Shown: positions 1-9,925 of the stretch, one piece after another
How the letters are laid out: each line of letters starts with the position of its first letter
Numbering within the stretch: the first letter of the stretch is position 1
NCBI RefSeq assembly: GCF_006716345.1
Contig: NZ_VFOX01000002.1
Coordinates: 62,001-126,000, forward strand
Reading direction: 5' to 3'
Source of the DNA: Microbacterium saperdae
Lineage (GTDB): Bacteria > Actinomycetota > Actinomycetes > Actinomycetales > Microbacteriaceae
Length of the DNA: 64,000 nt
Program-made: the position numbers and the translations under genes
Notes under the pieces: model-generated
The model's input: the letters and a program-made list of their open reading frames with translations, nothing else
What the model was told of the DNA's origin: nothing
The model's database searches: none

Positions 1-240
1 CGACGAGGACAGCGGCGCGCCGCCGTAGTGGGCGCCGGTGGTGAGCGACGACTCGATCCGGCCGGAATCCCACACCCGTGCGCTCCCTCCCCCGGGAAGG
101 CGGACGGAGACGACGACACGGTATGCGACCTGGCGCGCCCCACGACGTGCGGAGCGAAGACGCCAGGAGAACGACGGCGCGGCGACGATCCCCTGCGGGT
201 CGGCCTGACCGTCCGTGCGCAGCGCGTACGGCTCGAGCAT
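1..240 (-). CDS. Alpha-L-rhamnosidase (GH78-like), N-terminal fragment
   Basis: The first 80 codons of a gene that runs off the left edge; no stop is reached inside the window. The ATG lies 2 bases after the TGA of the upstream sugar permease, so it is the last visible gene of that operon. Visible features are an early PQGI followed by PSFSWRL, then ARQVAYRVVV, VWDSGRI and YGGAPL. These follow the order seen in the N-terminal domain of bacterial alpha-L-rhamnosidases, which remove terminal rhamnose from glycosides. Context (two MalF/MalG-type permeases and a GntR regulator) suggests uptake and cleavage of rhamnose-containing oligosaccharides. The catalytic domain lies outside the window, so activity cannot be judged. 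Confidence 0.75.
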   Translation of the reverse strand, partial: MLEPYALRTDGQADPQGIVAAPSFSWRLRSARRGARQVAYRVVVSVRLPGGGSARVWDSGRIESSLTTGAHYGGAPLSSS

Positions 241-242
241 GC

Positions 243-1064
243 TCACCCCTTCAGCCCCCCCGCGAAGCCCTGGATGATCTGCTTCTGCATCAGGAAGTAC
301 ACGAGGAGCACGGGGAGCACGCTGATGACCAGCCCGGCGAACACGACAGGCCAGTTCGACACGAACTGCCCGACGAACGCGTAGAGCGCGACGGTGACGG
401 TCTGCTGCGGCGTTCCGCTCAGGTAGAGCAGCGGCACCAGGAAGTCGTTCCACACCGTGATGGCGTTCAGGATGACGACCGTGCCCGTGATCGGTCGCAG
501 CAGCGGGAACACGATGCTGAGGAACGTGCGGAAGGTCCCCGCTCCGTCGATCGCCGCCGCCTCTTCGTAGTCACGATCGAGGGTGCGGAGGAATCCCGTG
601 TAGAGGAAGACCGAGAACGGCACCTGGCTCCCCGTGTAGAAGAGGATGAGCGAGGCGAGCGAACCGAGCAGACCGAGGTCGCGCATCGTCTGGTACAGCG
701 GGATGAGCGCGACCTGGAACGGGATCATCATGCCGGCCAGCACGATCCAGAACACCGTGGAGGAGAGCCGCGACATCACCCTCGCGAGCGGGTAGGCCGC
801 CATCGACGAGATCGCGACGATGAGCACCACGCTCACCACTGTCACGATCGCACTGTTGAGCAGCGCGGTGCCGAGCCCGGCTTGATTCCACGCCTGGATG
901 AAGTTGTCGAAGGTCGGCTGGGCCGCAGGGACGAGCGGCGAGGAGATGTCGTTCGCCGGTCGCAACGACATGTTCACGAGGATGTAGACAGGGAAGACGA
1001 AGATGAGGGCGACGCCGATCATCACAAGCTCGCGCGCGAACACGCCCTTCGTGTACCGGAACAT
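243..1064 (-). CDS. Carbohydrate ABC transporter permease (MalG-like)
   Basis: Inner-membrane permease of a CUT1-type sugar importer, 273 residues, the usual size for MalG-type subunits. It starts MFRYTKG, has a first membrane segment from about residue 12, and carries the EAA loop YEEAAAIDGAG near the C-terminal third, which docks the ATPase. Its ATG overlaps the TGA of the upstream permease by one base (TGATG), implying translational coupling. The longer upstream open frame is only a continuation through the neighbour. Neither binding protein nor ATPase is visible here; CUT1 systems often borrow a shared MsmK-type ATPase, and the binding protein may lie left of the window. Substrate is inferred from the adjoining rhamnosidase. 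Confidence 0.88.
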   Translation of the reverse strand: MFRYTKGVFARELVMIGVALIFVFPVYILVNMSLRPANDISSPLVPAAQPTFDNFIQAWNQAGLGTALLNSAIVTVVSVVLIVAISSMAAYPLARVMSRLSSTVFWIVLAGMMIPFQVALIPLYQTMRDLGLLGSLASLILFYTGSQVPFSVFLYTGFLRTLDRDYEEAAAIDGAGTFRTFLSIVFPLLRPITGTVVILNAITVWNDFLVPLLYLSGTPQQTVTVALYAFVGQFVSNWPVVFAGLVISVLPVLLVYFLMQKQIIQGFAGGLKG

Positions 1065-2017
1065 CAGTCGTTCCCCTTCCGGGACAGGCGCTGCTGGCCG
1101 ACGGAGAAGATCGCGACCACGGCGGCGAGCACGAGCGCGAGTGCGATGCCGTAGCCGAACTCGTTGAACTGGAACGCCGACTTGTACAGCAGCGTGGACA
1201 GCGTCTCGGTCGCACCCCCGGGACCGCCGGCGGTGAGCACGAACACCTCCGTGAACATCTTCAGTCCGCCGATGATCGTGAGCATGATGTTGATCGCGGT
1301 CGCCGGCGCGAGAAGCGGCCAGGTCACCGACCAGAATCGGCGCCAGGCGCCGGCGCCGTCGACGGCAGCAGCCTCGTTCAGCTCCTGCGGGATGGACTGC
1401 AGACCGGCCAGATAGATGACCATCGAGTAGCCCGCATGCTGCCAGACCACCATCATCACGATCGAGAACGCCGCCCAGAACGGGTCTCCGAGCCAGCTCG
1501 GTGCGATGTCCCCGAGACCGAGCGCGGAGAGCACGCTGTTCATGGCGCCGTTCGGCGTCAGCATGAACTTCCACAGGTACGAGACGACGACAGGAGTGAT
1601 CACGACCGGCGCGAAGAAGAGCACGCGCAGGAAGTTGCGGGACTTCAGTCCCGAGTTGACGCCGAGAGCGAGCAGCAGTCCGATGCCGTTCTGCAGCACC
1701 GTGACGGCGAAGGCGAAGATCAGCGTCATCCGCAGCGCGTCGAGCGAGCTCTCGGTCGTGAAGATGCGCACGAAGTTCGAGATGCCGACGAAGTCGTAGG
1801 TCTGCGAGAGTCCGTCCCAGTTGGTGAACGCGAGCACCGCTCCGCGGATGGACGGAACGATGACGGCGAAACCGTAGAAGAGCAGGGCGGGGATCGCGAG
1901 GAGCAGCAGCGCCTTGGACTGCGCGACTCCGACGAAACGACGTCGCGCGCGCGGACTCTCCTGCACGGGCGGTTCCGGTGGGGCGGCGTTCGCTTCCGTG
2001 GCCTCGAGGACGCTCAT
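1064..2017 (-). CDS. Carbohydrate ABC transporter permease (MalF-like)
   Basis: Partner permease of the same importer, 317 residues. A cytoplasmic N-terminal tail of about 30 residues precedes the first hydrophobic segment (LLLLAIPALLFYGF), and the EAA motif LNEAAAVDGAGAWRRF lies in the C-terminal half. The start ATG overlaps the stop of the GntR gene by 4 bases (ATGA), and the stop overlaps the next permease start. So regulator and two permeases form one tightly coupled transcription unit. Function is membrane translocation of an oligosaccharide; specificity cannot be read from sequence. Confidence 0.88.
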   Translation of the reverse strand: MSVLEATEANAAPPEPPVQESPRARRRFVGVAQSKALLLLAIPALLFYGFAVIVPSIRGAVLAFTNWDGLSQTYDFVGISNFVRIFTTESSLDALRMTLIFAFAVTVLQNGIGLLLALGVNSGLKSRNFLRVLFFAPVVITPVVVSYLWKFMLTPNGAMNSVLSALGLGDIAPSWLGDPFWAAFSIVMMVVWQHAGYSMVIYLAGLQSIPQELNEAAAVDGAGAWRRFWSVTWPLLAPATAINIMLTIIGGLKMFTEVFVLTAGGPGGATETLSTLLYKSAFQFNEFGYGIALALVLAAVVAIFSVGQQRLSRKGND

Positions 2018-2703
2018 GAAGCGATCTCCCCGGATGGCACGTCGATGAGCGCCTGAACGGCGTGGGTCATGCGCCCGCGCGCACCGTCGAGGTGCTCACG
2101 CAGCTCGGCCCGCACCTTCTCGGCGTCACCCTCTTCGATCAGGTCGAGCAGCCGTCCGTGGTCATGCGCGGAGGGGTGGAGGTCCACGTCCTCCTCGACC
2201 GTGAGCTGCATCAGGCTCGCGAAGACGGGCTCATACGCCTCCCACACGTCGACGAGGCGACGGTTCCCGCCGACACGGTAGAGGAGCGCATGGAAACGCA
2301 TGTCCGCATCAGCGAAATCCGCAGCGGCCGAGCGGTCGGCACACGCGACCATCTCACGGACGATCTCACGGCCGAGGCGGATCTGGTCCGCTGAGGCCTG
2401 CGCGATCGCACGCGTGACGGCGACGAGTTCGATGGACTCGCGCAGCTCATACAGGTCGTTGATGTCGCTCTCGCTGAGACCCACGACGAAGAACCCGCGG
2501 CGTCGAGCCTCCACGAGCCCCTGGGACTCGAGCTGGCGGAGCGCATCGCGGACAGGGCCACGACTGACGTCGTACTCCGCGGCGACGGCATCCTCGACGA
2601 GATGCGTGCCGGGCTGCAACTGCCGGCGCACGATCCGGTCGCGCAGCACCGCTGCGAGCTGGTCTCCGAGCGCCGGCGCTCGGGTAGGTCTCATCGTGAC
2701 CAC
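2014..2703 (-). CDS. GntR-family regulator, FCD domain
   Basis: DNA-binding regulator of 229 residues. The winged helix spans about residues 10-75 (YDVSRGPVRDALRQLESQGLV), followed by an all-alpha FCD ligand/metal domain. The GTG start is chosen because AGGGG lies 7 bases upstream; the in-frame ATG three codons later would be too far from it. It is the first gene of the rhamnosidase/permease operon and probably controls it and itself through the palindrome about 30 bases upstream. FCD regulators typically respond to carboxylate or sugar-derived ligands; the ligand here is unknown. Confidence 0.88.
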   Translation of the reverse strand: MVTMRPTRAPALGDQLAAVLRDRIVRRQLQPGTHLVEDAVAAEYDVSRGPVRDALRQLESQGLVEARRRGFFVVGLSESDINDLYELRESIELVAVTRAIAQASADQIRLGREIVREMVACADRSAAADFADADMRFHALLYRVGGNRRLVDVWEAYEPVFASLMQLTVEEDVDLHPSAHDHGRLLDLIEEGDAEKVRAELREHLDGARGRMTHAVQALIDVPSGEIAS

Positions 2704-2731
2704 TGCGTCACCCCTTCGTGTACCGTTAACG

Positions 2732-2750
2732 ATTGACAGTTAACTGCAAT
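2732..2750. promoter_or_regulatory. Candidate GntR operator
   Basis: A 10-bp perfect palindrome (CAGTTAACTG, 2737-2746) flanked by ATTG and CAAT, upstream of the GntR start. A second GTTAAC lies at 2725-2730. Autoregulation by the adjacent regulator is inferred from position only. Confidence 0.5.
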
Positions 2751-2781
2751 CGATTTCAGAAGTCAACTCCTCGCGCAGGGC

Positions 2782-2895
2782 GTCGGACGCACGCGTCACA
2801 CAGGGTGGTGGACGCACGCGTCGCGCGGGGTGGCGGACGCACGATTCGGCTGGTCAGGCACAGAGCGACAACTGCTCAGGCACAGTGCGACAACG
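2782..2895. repeat. Two short tandem repeats in an intergenic region
   Basis: Between the hspR stop and the gntR start. One repeat has period 25 bp (GGACGCACG core starting near 2785, 2810 and 2835; two full copies and part of a third). The other has period 22 bp (TCAGGCACAG followed by GCGACAAC, near 2854 and 2876). No coding potential is evident. The rest of 2751-2946 holds nothing else I recognise. Confidence 0.6.
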
Positions 2896-2946
2896 GGGCG
2901 CACCAGCACAGCGCTCCGTTGGAGCGCACGAGCGACAGAATCGGTC

Positions 2947-3375
2947 TCAGCGACCGTCGCGGGGGTTCCAGAGCACGACTTCGGTCGAGCGGCGCAGACG
3001 GCGCCCGCTCGGCATCGGCACGACGCCGGCGGAACCGGCGGCGAACACGCGCACACCGGGCCGGCTCTCGCGCTCAGCGCGCACGGCGGCTTCGAGTTCG
3101 GCGATGCGGCGTCGCAGCATCCGATTCTCGTCTTCGAGGTCGAGCAGCCGCGCAATCGCGGGAAGGCTCACACCCTCGGCGGAGAGCTGCGCGACCTGGC
3201 GCAGCTGGTCGATGTTACGGGTCGAGTAGCGCCGCGAGCCACCCGAGGTGCGGCCGGGCACGACCAGCCCGATGCGGTCGTACTGGCGCAGCGTCTGCGG
3301 ATGCATGCCCGCGAGCTCGGCCGCGGCGGCGATCGCGAACACCGGGGTGTCGGCGTCCATACGGCGTTCAGCCAT
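2947..3375 (-). CDS. hspR: Heat-shock repressor HspR (MerR family)
   Basis: Autoregulatory repressor of the dnaK operon in actinobacteria, 142 residues. The MerR-type helix-turn-helix runs from about residue 12 to 80 (AAELAGMHPQTLRQYDRIGL, then SGGSRRYS). A coiled coil follows (LLDLEDENRMLRRRIAELEA). It is the last gene of the operon, 33 bases after dnaJ, with AGGAGG upstream of its ATG. In Streptomyces and Mycobacterium, HspR binds HAIR inverted repeats with DnaK as co-repressor; such an element is present upstream of dnaK here. Confidence 0.95.
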   Translation of the reverse strand: MAERRMDADTPVFAIAAAAELAGMHPQTLRQYDRIGLVVPGRTSGGSRRYSTRNIDQLRQVAQLSAEGVSLPAIARLLDLEDENRMLRRRIAELEAAVRAERESRPGVRVFAAGSAGVVPMPSGRRLRRSTEVVLWNPRDGR

Positions 3376-3408
3376 GGTCCTCCACCTCCTGCCCCGGTGT
3401 CGCGGTCA

Positions 3409-4392
3409 TCATCGGCGGGCCTTCGCCATCAGCTCGGCCCGCGGGTTCTCGGTGGGCTCGAGCGCCTGGAACTTCTCCAGCGCTTCGCGCGCGGCGTCGT
3501 CGAGGTGCGAGGGCACCGCGACCTGGAGCTCGGCGAGCAGGTCGCCCGTGCCCTTGGAGGTCGCGACACCGCGCCCCTTGACGCGCAGCACGCGCCCGGA
3601 GGGAGTGCCCGGTGCGACCCGGAGCTTCACCGGGTCGCCGCCGAGCGTCGGCACCTCGATCGTCGCGCCGAGGGTGGCCTCCGTGAAGGTCACCGGCACC
3701 GTCACGCGGAGGTTCAACCCGTCACGGGTGAACACCGGATGCGGACGCACCGAGATCTGCACGACGATGTCGCCGCTGTCCCCGCCGTCCGGCGAGGGGC
3801 GACCGCGTCCGCGGAGACGGATCTTCTGCCCGTCGGCGACTCCGGCCGGGATCTTCACCTTGAACGGCTTGCCGTCCTCGCCCTGCAGGGAGATGGTCTC
3901 CCCCTGCACGGCGGTGACGAAGTCGAGCGTGGTGCGCGCCGTGACGTCGGCACCGCGCTGCGGACCGCCGTACCCGCGGAATCCACCGGACGTCTGCCCG
4001 AATCGGCCGGAACCGAAGGAGCCGCCCTGACCCTGGTTGAACATCGCGAAGATGTCCTCGAAGTCAGCGGTCTGGCCTCCGCGGCTCTGGCCGTAGCGGC
4101 TGAAGACGTCTTCGAACCCGCCGGCGCCCGAGCCGCCCGCCGTGAAGCGAGCGCCAGAGCCCATGGCGCGGATCTCGTCGTACTCCTTGCGCTGGTCGGC
4201 GTCGGAGAGCACCGAGTAGGCCTCGCTGATCTCCTTGAACGTCGCCTCGGCCTTGGCATCACCCTGATTGGAGTCGGGGTGGTACTTGCGCGCGAGCTTG
4301 CGATACGCCTTCTTCAGCTCGGCCTCGCTGACGTCCTTCGAGACCCCGAGGGTCTTGTAGAAGTCCTTGTCGAACCAATCCTGGCTAGCCAT
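3409..4392 (-). CDS. dnaJ: Co-chaperone DnaJ (no zinc finger)
   Basis: J-domain co-chaperone that stimulates DnaK ATPase, 327 residues. The J domain is at about 10-75 with the essential HPD motif at 38-40. A Gly/Phe-rich linker (about 85-155) follows, then two C-terminal beta-barrel substrate-binding domains. The four CXXCXGXG zinc repeats are absent, as in the DnaJ1/CbpA-like type usually encoded with dnaK in actinobacteria. It starts 7 bases after the grpE stop. Confidence 0.95.
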   Translation of the reverse strand: MASQDWFDKDFYKTLGVSKDVSEAELKKAYRKLARKYHPDSNQGDAKAEATFKEISEAYSVLSDADQRKEYDEIRAMGSGARFTAGGSGAGGFEDVFSRYGQSRGGQTADFEDIFAMFNQGQGGSFGSGRFGQTSGGFRGYGGPQRGADVTARTTLDFVTAVQGETISLQGEDGKPFKVKIPAGVADGQKIRLRGRGRPSPDGGDSGDIVVQISVRPHPVFTRDGLNLRVTVPVTFTEATLGATIEVPTLGGDPVKLRVAPGTPSGRVLRVKGRGVATSKGTGDLLAELQVAVPSHLDDAAREALEKFQALEPTENPRAELMAKARR

Positions 4393-4399
4393 TGATCAC

Positions 4400-5038
4400 C
4401 TACTCTGCAGGGACAGCGACGACGACCTTCGCAGGACGCAGCTCGACGTCTCCGAGGCGGTAGCCCACCTCGACGACCTCGAGGATCGTGGTCTTCTCGA
4501 CGCCCGGCGTGGGTTGCTGGAAGATCGCCTCGTGGCGCTGGGGGTCGAATTCCTCGCCCTTCTCGCCGTACGAGACGACACCGAGACGCTCCACGACCGC
4601 GCGCACCTTCTCGGCGATCGCCGCGAAGGGGGTGCCCTCCACGAGGTCGCCGTGCTGAGCGGCACGGTCGAGATCGTCGAGCACCGGCACCAGCCCCTTG
4701 GCCGCCTCGCCCTTCGCGCGCTCGATCTCCAGCTGACGCTGGTCCTCGGTGCGGCGACGGTAGTTGGCGTACTCGGCCTGGAGGCGCTTGAGGTCGTTCA
4801 GCAGCGTCGACTCGAGGTCGGCGAGCACGGCGTCCTCCGCTGCGGCTTCACCGGTCTGCGTCGCGCCGAGGATGTCGTCGACCGTGAGGTCGTCGTCAGA
4901 GCCCTCGGCCGCGGCGGCCTCGGTGGAGTCGGGGTTCTGCGGCGCGGGGCCGGATGCCTGAGCATCCGACCCCTCACCGTGAACCCCGGCAGCGTCCTGA
5001 TTCTTGTCAGGCACTTCGTCGAAGTTCTTGTCCGTCAT
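4400..5038 (-). CDS. grpE: Nucleotide exchange factor GrpE
   Basis: Releases ADP from DnaK, 212 residues. A long acidic, low-complexity N-terminal tail (about 1-70) precedes the coiled coil (LLNDLKRLQAEYANYRRRTE) and the beta domain (GVEKTTILEVVEVGYRLGD). Its ATG is 2 bases after the dnaK stop and its stop is 7 bases before dnaJ, so it is translated from the dnaK-grpE-dnaJ-hspR transcript. Confidence 0.95.
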   Translation of the reverse strand: MTDKNFDEVPDKNQDAAGVHGEGSDAQASGPAPQNPDSTEAAAAEGSDDDLTVDDILGATQTGEAAAEDAVLADLESTLLNDLKRLQAEYANYRRRTEDQRQLEIERAKGEAAKGLVPVLDDLDRAAQHGDLVEGTPFAAIAEKVRAVVERLGVVSYGEKGEEFDPQRHEAIFQQPTPGVEKTTILEVVEVGYRLGDVELRPAKVVVAVPAE

Positions 5039-5040
5039 GA

Positions 5041-6939
<1,899 letters not shown>

Positions 6940-6965
6940 TCAGAAACCTGCGGCGATCAGGAAAA

Positions 6966-7013
6966 CCTGAGTCGCGATGACTCAACTGTACCTCGGCGCA
7001 CGAGAGGTGTCAA
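6966..7013 (-). promoter_or_regulatory. dnaK promoter with HspR (HAIR) operator
   Basis: On the minus strand a -35 TTGACA (7008-7013), 17-bp spacer and -10 TACAGT (6985-6990) form a good vegetative promoter. Just downstream, TTGAGT-N7-ACTCAG (6967-6985) matches the HAIR consensus CTTGAGT-N7-ACTCAAG at 12 of 14 positions and abuts the -10, so HspR would block transcription initiation. Confidence 0.88.
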
Positions 7014-7015
7014 AC

Positions 7016-7042
7016 AAAGTTGATATGAATTGGCTCAACTTT
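7016..7042. repeat. Inverted repeat at the dnaK/HNH boundary
   Basis: Perfect 8-bp arms AAAGTTGA (7016-7023) and TCAACTTT (7035-7042), 11-nt loop, upstream of the dnaK -35 and touching the stop codon of the HNH gene. It may be a weak AT-rich terminator for the upstream gene or a second regulatory site; its arms resemble degenerate HAIR halves but the spacing is not N7. Confidence 0.45.
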
Positions 7043-8351
7043 AGAACGGTGGCGCGATCGAGTCGCGGAACATCACGGTGTTCGGCGGCTGAGGTCGGTC
7101 GACATAGGTCCTCCCCACGGGACTGGTCCAGGAGAGCAGGCCGCCGTCGAGTCGTTCCACCCGCCACGGGGTGTGATGCTTCAGCATGTGATGCCGCCGG
7201 CACAGGTGCGCGAGGTTGTCTTCTCGCGTGGCTCCGCCGAGAGCAGCATCGTGCGTATGGTCGACGTCGCTCTCGCTCGGCGACCGTCCGCACCCGGGGA
7301 ATCGACATCGCTGATCCCTGGCCCGGAGATGCCGACGCAGCTGCGCGCTCGGTCGAAAGCGATCCACCGCGAGCACAGACCCGTCGACCGGGTCGGTGAG
7401 CACCCGATCCCATCCGGATGCCGCACCCGCCAGCCTCCGCGCCGTCTCGATGTCGATCGGCCCACTGCCGTCGAGTTCGGCAGCGACGTCGCCACGCCCC
7501 GACAGCGTCAGCACGGGAATCGTCACCGAGACGTGGGCGGCGATGGCACCGAGCACCCCGGCCGACCCGTCGTGTCCGGCAGGAGCGCCGGTGAGCAACA
7601 GGTCGAGTGCGAGGTCGGCGCGGAGCTGATCCACGGTACGGCCGTCGCCTACTGCAGCGGGTGCATCGAGTTCAGCCGAGCGAGGCGCATCATGATCTGC
7701 GGCACACGCGGTCTGCACCATCTCGGCCATGCCGGTCAACCGGTCGAACACCCCGTGCACCAGGGCGGCCGGGCCCCGCAGACCCAGCTGCGCCATGCCG
7801 TCGGCCACATCTCTCACCCACACGCCGCGCTGCTCGCGCGCATCGCGATGACGCTCGTCGAGCGACCGCGGCTGGAAGCGCTCGGCGACGCGTCGCGCCA
7901 TCCGCGCCACCCGATTCGGCGACTCGGCTTCGGCGAGCTCCAGAATCTGCACCGAGTAGGCGTCGCGATCCTCGGCCGCATCGAGGTGTTCCGCGGCGTC
8001 GACGATCACCCGCGCGTGCGCCGCACTGATGCGCCCGGCACCTTGCGCCGCCCAGACCAGCGGGAATCGAGTCACCAGCCAGTCCGCCTCCGCCATGCGC
8101 CGCTGGATCGTGCGGTCACTCATACGCAGAGCAGTCGCCATCTCGGCCGCCACGGACCGCGCCGCCATATCGGCTCCGTCCGGATGCTGCGCCTGATCGG
8201 CGACCTCGACCGCCCAGCGCGACCCCAAAGCGAGAATCCCGTCTCGAGCCGCCTGCAGGCTGCTGATCGTGCGCTCGACGGACTGCAGCAGGTCCACCAG
8301 CTCGTCGAGCGTGGCCATCTGCTCCCCCGTCACATCCATCAGCGCCGCCAT
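7041..8351 (-). CDS. DUF222 / HNH endonuclease domain protein
   Basis: A 436-residue member of the multi-copy DUF222-HNH family common in actinobacteria. The N-terminal two thirds is DUF222 (helical, with SDRTIQRRMAEADWL and a long MAQLGLRGPAALVHG region). The C-terminal HNH nuclease motif reads CRFPGCGRS...VDHTHDAALGGAT...LCRRHHMLKHH, with both zinc-type CxxC-like and HH elements intact. The ATG at 8351 is preceded by GAAGGT only one base away, so a start a few codons later (8339 or 8318) is possible. Physiological role unknown; some relatives are tied to mobile elements but none is visible here. Confidence 0.85.
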   Translation of the reverse strand: MAALMDVTGEQMATLDELVDLLQSVERTISSLQAARDGILALGSRWAVEVADQAQHPDGADMAARSVAAEMATALRMSDRTIQRRMAEADWLVTRFPLVWAAQGAGRISAAHARVIVDAAEHLDAAEDRDAYSVQILELAEAESPNRVARMARRVAERFQPRSLDERHRDAREQRGVWVRDVADGMAQLGLRGPAALVHGVFDRLTGMAEMVQTACAADHDAPRSAELDAPAAVGDGRTVDQLRADLALDLLLTGAPAGHDGSAGVLGAIAAHVSVTIPVLTLSGRGDVAAELDGSGPIDIETARRLAGAASGWDRVLTDPVDGSVLAVDRFRPSAQLRRHLRARDQRCRFPGCGRSPSESDVDHTHDAALGGATREDNLAHLCRRHHMLKHHTPWRVERLDGGLLSWTSPVGRTYVDRPQPPNTVMFRDSIAPPF

Positions 8352-8463
8352 ACCTTCAGTAGACCAGGGGCCACCGACATTGGAACACCTGATCAGAGCG
8401 CAAATCCGAAATACCGGAATACTCGGGTACGGTCCGCTCGTCGCCCCGCGGAAGAATGGCTCC

Positions 8464-9024
8464 ATGATCCGCGCTGTGCTGTTCGACCTCGAGGCTCGCC
8501 ATGGCCTCGAGGTCGGCGCGATCGCCCGCGCCGCGTTCCGCTCGCCCGTGATCGAGGACGTGACCACAGGGCGCATCACCCGCGCGGAATGGCTTCGCCG
8601 CATCGGCGAGCACACTGGGGCGGCGGAGGCCGTCGACGAGTGGGGTCGCACGGCGTTCCGCGTCGATCGCGACCTGACGGCACTGGCCGATGAGCTGCGC
8701 GCGCACGGTCTGATCGCCGCGATCCTCACCAACGGCACCGACACGATCGCCGCCGAAATCGCGAGCTGCGGCCTCGATCACCACTTCTCCCCGATCTTCA
8801 ACTCGGCGGAGATCGGCTTCGCCAAGCCCGACCCCCGAGCGTTCCGCTACGTCCTCGACACACTCGCGCTCCCCGCCGATCAGGTCTTCTTCACCGACGA
8901 TTCACCGTCGAAACTGGTCGGCGCAGCAGGACTCGGGCTGCACACCCACCCTTTCACCGGCGTCGAGGCACTCCGTTCCGCCCTCCGGGACTGCGGAGTG
9001 GACGTGCGCGCCGCGGCCGCGTGA
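8464..9024 (+). CDS. HAD-superfamily hydrolase with altered nucleophile motif
   Basis: A 186-residue haloacid-dehalogenase-like protein. Motif II (AAILTNGTD), motif III lysine (FAKPDPRAF) and motif IV (VFFTDDSP) are all present. Motif I is abnormal: after MIRAVLFDL the sequence reads EARHGLEVGAIARAAF, so the expected second Asp (DxD) is Glu and the usual loop after it is missing. Homologous HADs normally have about a dozen more residues here. It looks like an in-frame deletion that removed part of the active site, so the phosphatase may be inactive. Divergent from the HNH gene. Confidence 0.75.
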   Translation: MIRAVLFDLEARHGLEVGAIARAAFRSPVIEDVTTGRITRAEWLRRIGEHTGAAEAVDEWGRTAFRVDRDLTALADELRAHGLIAAILTNGTDTIAAEIASCGLDHHFSPIFNSAEIGFAKPDPRAFRYVLDTLALPADQVFFTDDSPSKLVGAAGLGLHTHPFTGVEALRSALRDCGVDVRAAAA

Positions 9025-9103
9025 CCGAGTTCTGAGGAGTTGTGAACCGATACCTCACACGCCCGAAACATCCCGGTCACAGACGCCCCCTACAGTCGCC
9101 TTC

Positions 9104-9817
9104 ATGGTCCGCCCCACGCTGCTCGCCGTGTCGCACGGCACCGACGATGCCGACGGCGCCCGCGCGATCGCCGACCTCGTCGCCCAGGTCGCCGCACACC
9201 TGCCTGATGTGGAGGTGCGCAGCGCCTTCGTCGACGTGCAGCAGCCCGAAGCGCGCGACGCCCTCGCGGCGATCGAGGGACCGGTCGTGGTCGTCCCGCT
9301 CCTGCTGTCGTCGGGATTCCCCGTGTTGCACGACCTGCACGGCATGGTGGCCGACCGGATGGATGCGATCGTCGCCGACCCGCTCGGCCCCGACCCCCGT
9401 CTCGCGCAGGTGCTGGCGCAGCGCCTGTCCGGGGCTTCCGATCATCCGGTGATCCTGGCGATCGCAGGGTCGCACGGCCCCCGTTCGGTCACCGACGCCG
9501 AGGACATGGCCGCTCTGCTCCACACGCATCTGGGCCGCCCCGTGCACCTCGCCTACCTTGCCGCGCTCGAGCCGGACCTGCCGACCGCCCTGGCCGCGCA
9601 CCCCGGCGCTGTCGTGTCGACCTATCTGCTCGCCCGGGGCGCCCTCTTCGACCTCGCCGTGCGGCATTCCTCCGGCCGCAGCCTGACCATGCCGCTCCTG
9701 AACGGCATCAGCGTGCCCGAGCCCCTCATCGCGCTCGTGATCGCACGCTACGAAGACGCCGCGGCCCGGCTCGCGAACGATGACGCGCCCGCCTGCACCG
9801 CCGAACTGGCAGGATAG
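9104..9817 (+). CDS. Sirohydrochlorin chelatase-like protein (CbiX/SirB family)
   Basis: A 237-residue two-half chelatase-like protein that would insert Fe or Co into a tetrapyrrole (siroheme or cobalamin branch). The first half opens TLLAVSHGTDDADG (SHG motif) and has VVVPLLLSSGFPVLHDL, the CbiX metal-site region. The second half repeats it (ILAIAGSHGP, VVSTYLLARGALFDL). There is no Shine-Dalgarno; a -10 TACAGT lies at 9091-9096, 7 bases before the ATG, so the mRNA is probably leaderless. Metal specificity cannot be told. Confidence 0.8.
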   Translation: MVRPTLLAVSHGTDDADGARAIADLVAQVAAHLPDVEVRSAFVDVQQPEARDALAAIEGPVVVVPLLLSSGFPVLHDLHGMVADRMDAIVADPLGPDPRLAQVLAQRLSGASDHPVILAIAGSHGPRSVTDAEDMAALLHTHLGRPVHLAYLAALEPDLPTALAAHPGAVVSTYLLARGALFDLAVRHSSGRSLTMPLLNGISVPEPLIALVIARYEDAAARLANDDAPACTAELAG

Positions 9818-9819
9818 GA

Positions 9820-9835
9820 GTAAGGCGAGCCTTAC
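9820..9835. promoter_or_regulatory. Candidate DtxR/IdeR-type iron box
   Basis: GTAAGGC-GA-GCCTTAC, 7-bp perfect arms, between the chelatase stop and the flavoprotein gene. It resembles the actinobacterial DtxR/IdeR consensus (TTAGGTTAGGCTAACCTAA) in half-site composition. No promoter could be placed with confidence around it, so iron control of the downstream oxidoreductase is a hypothesis. Confidence 0.45.
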
Positions 9836-9925
9836 CCCGCATTCGGCCCGCCCGGCGGCGCCGCCACGATCGCCGCTCCCGCGCGCGCTCTCCTTCGTCG
9901 CCGCCCTTCCCGCAGGAGGATGCGC

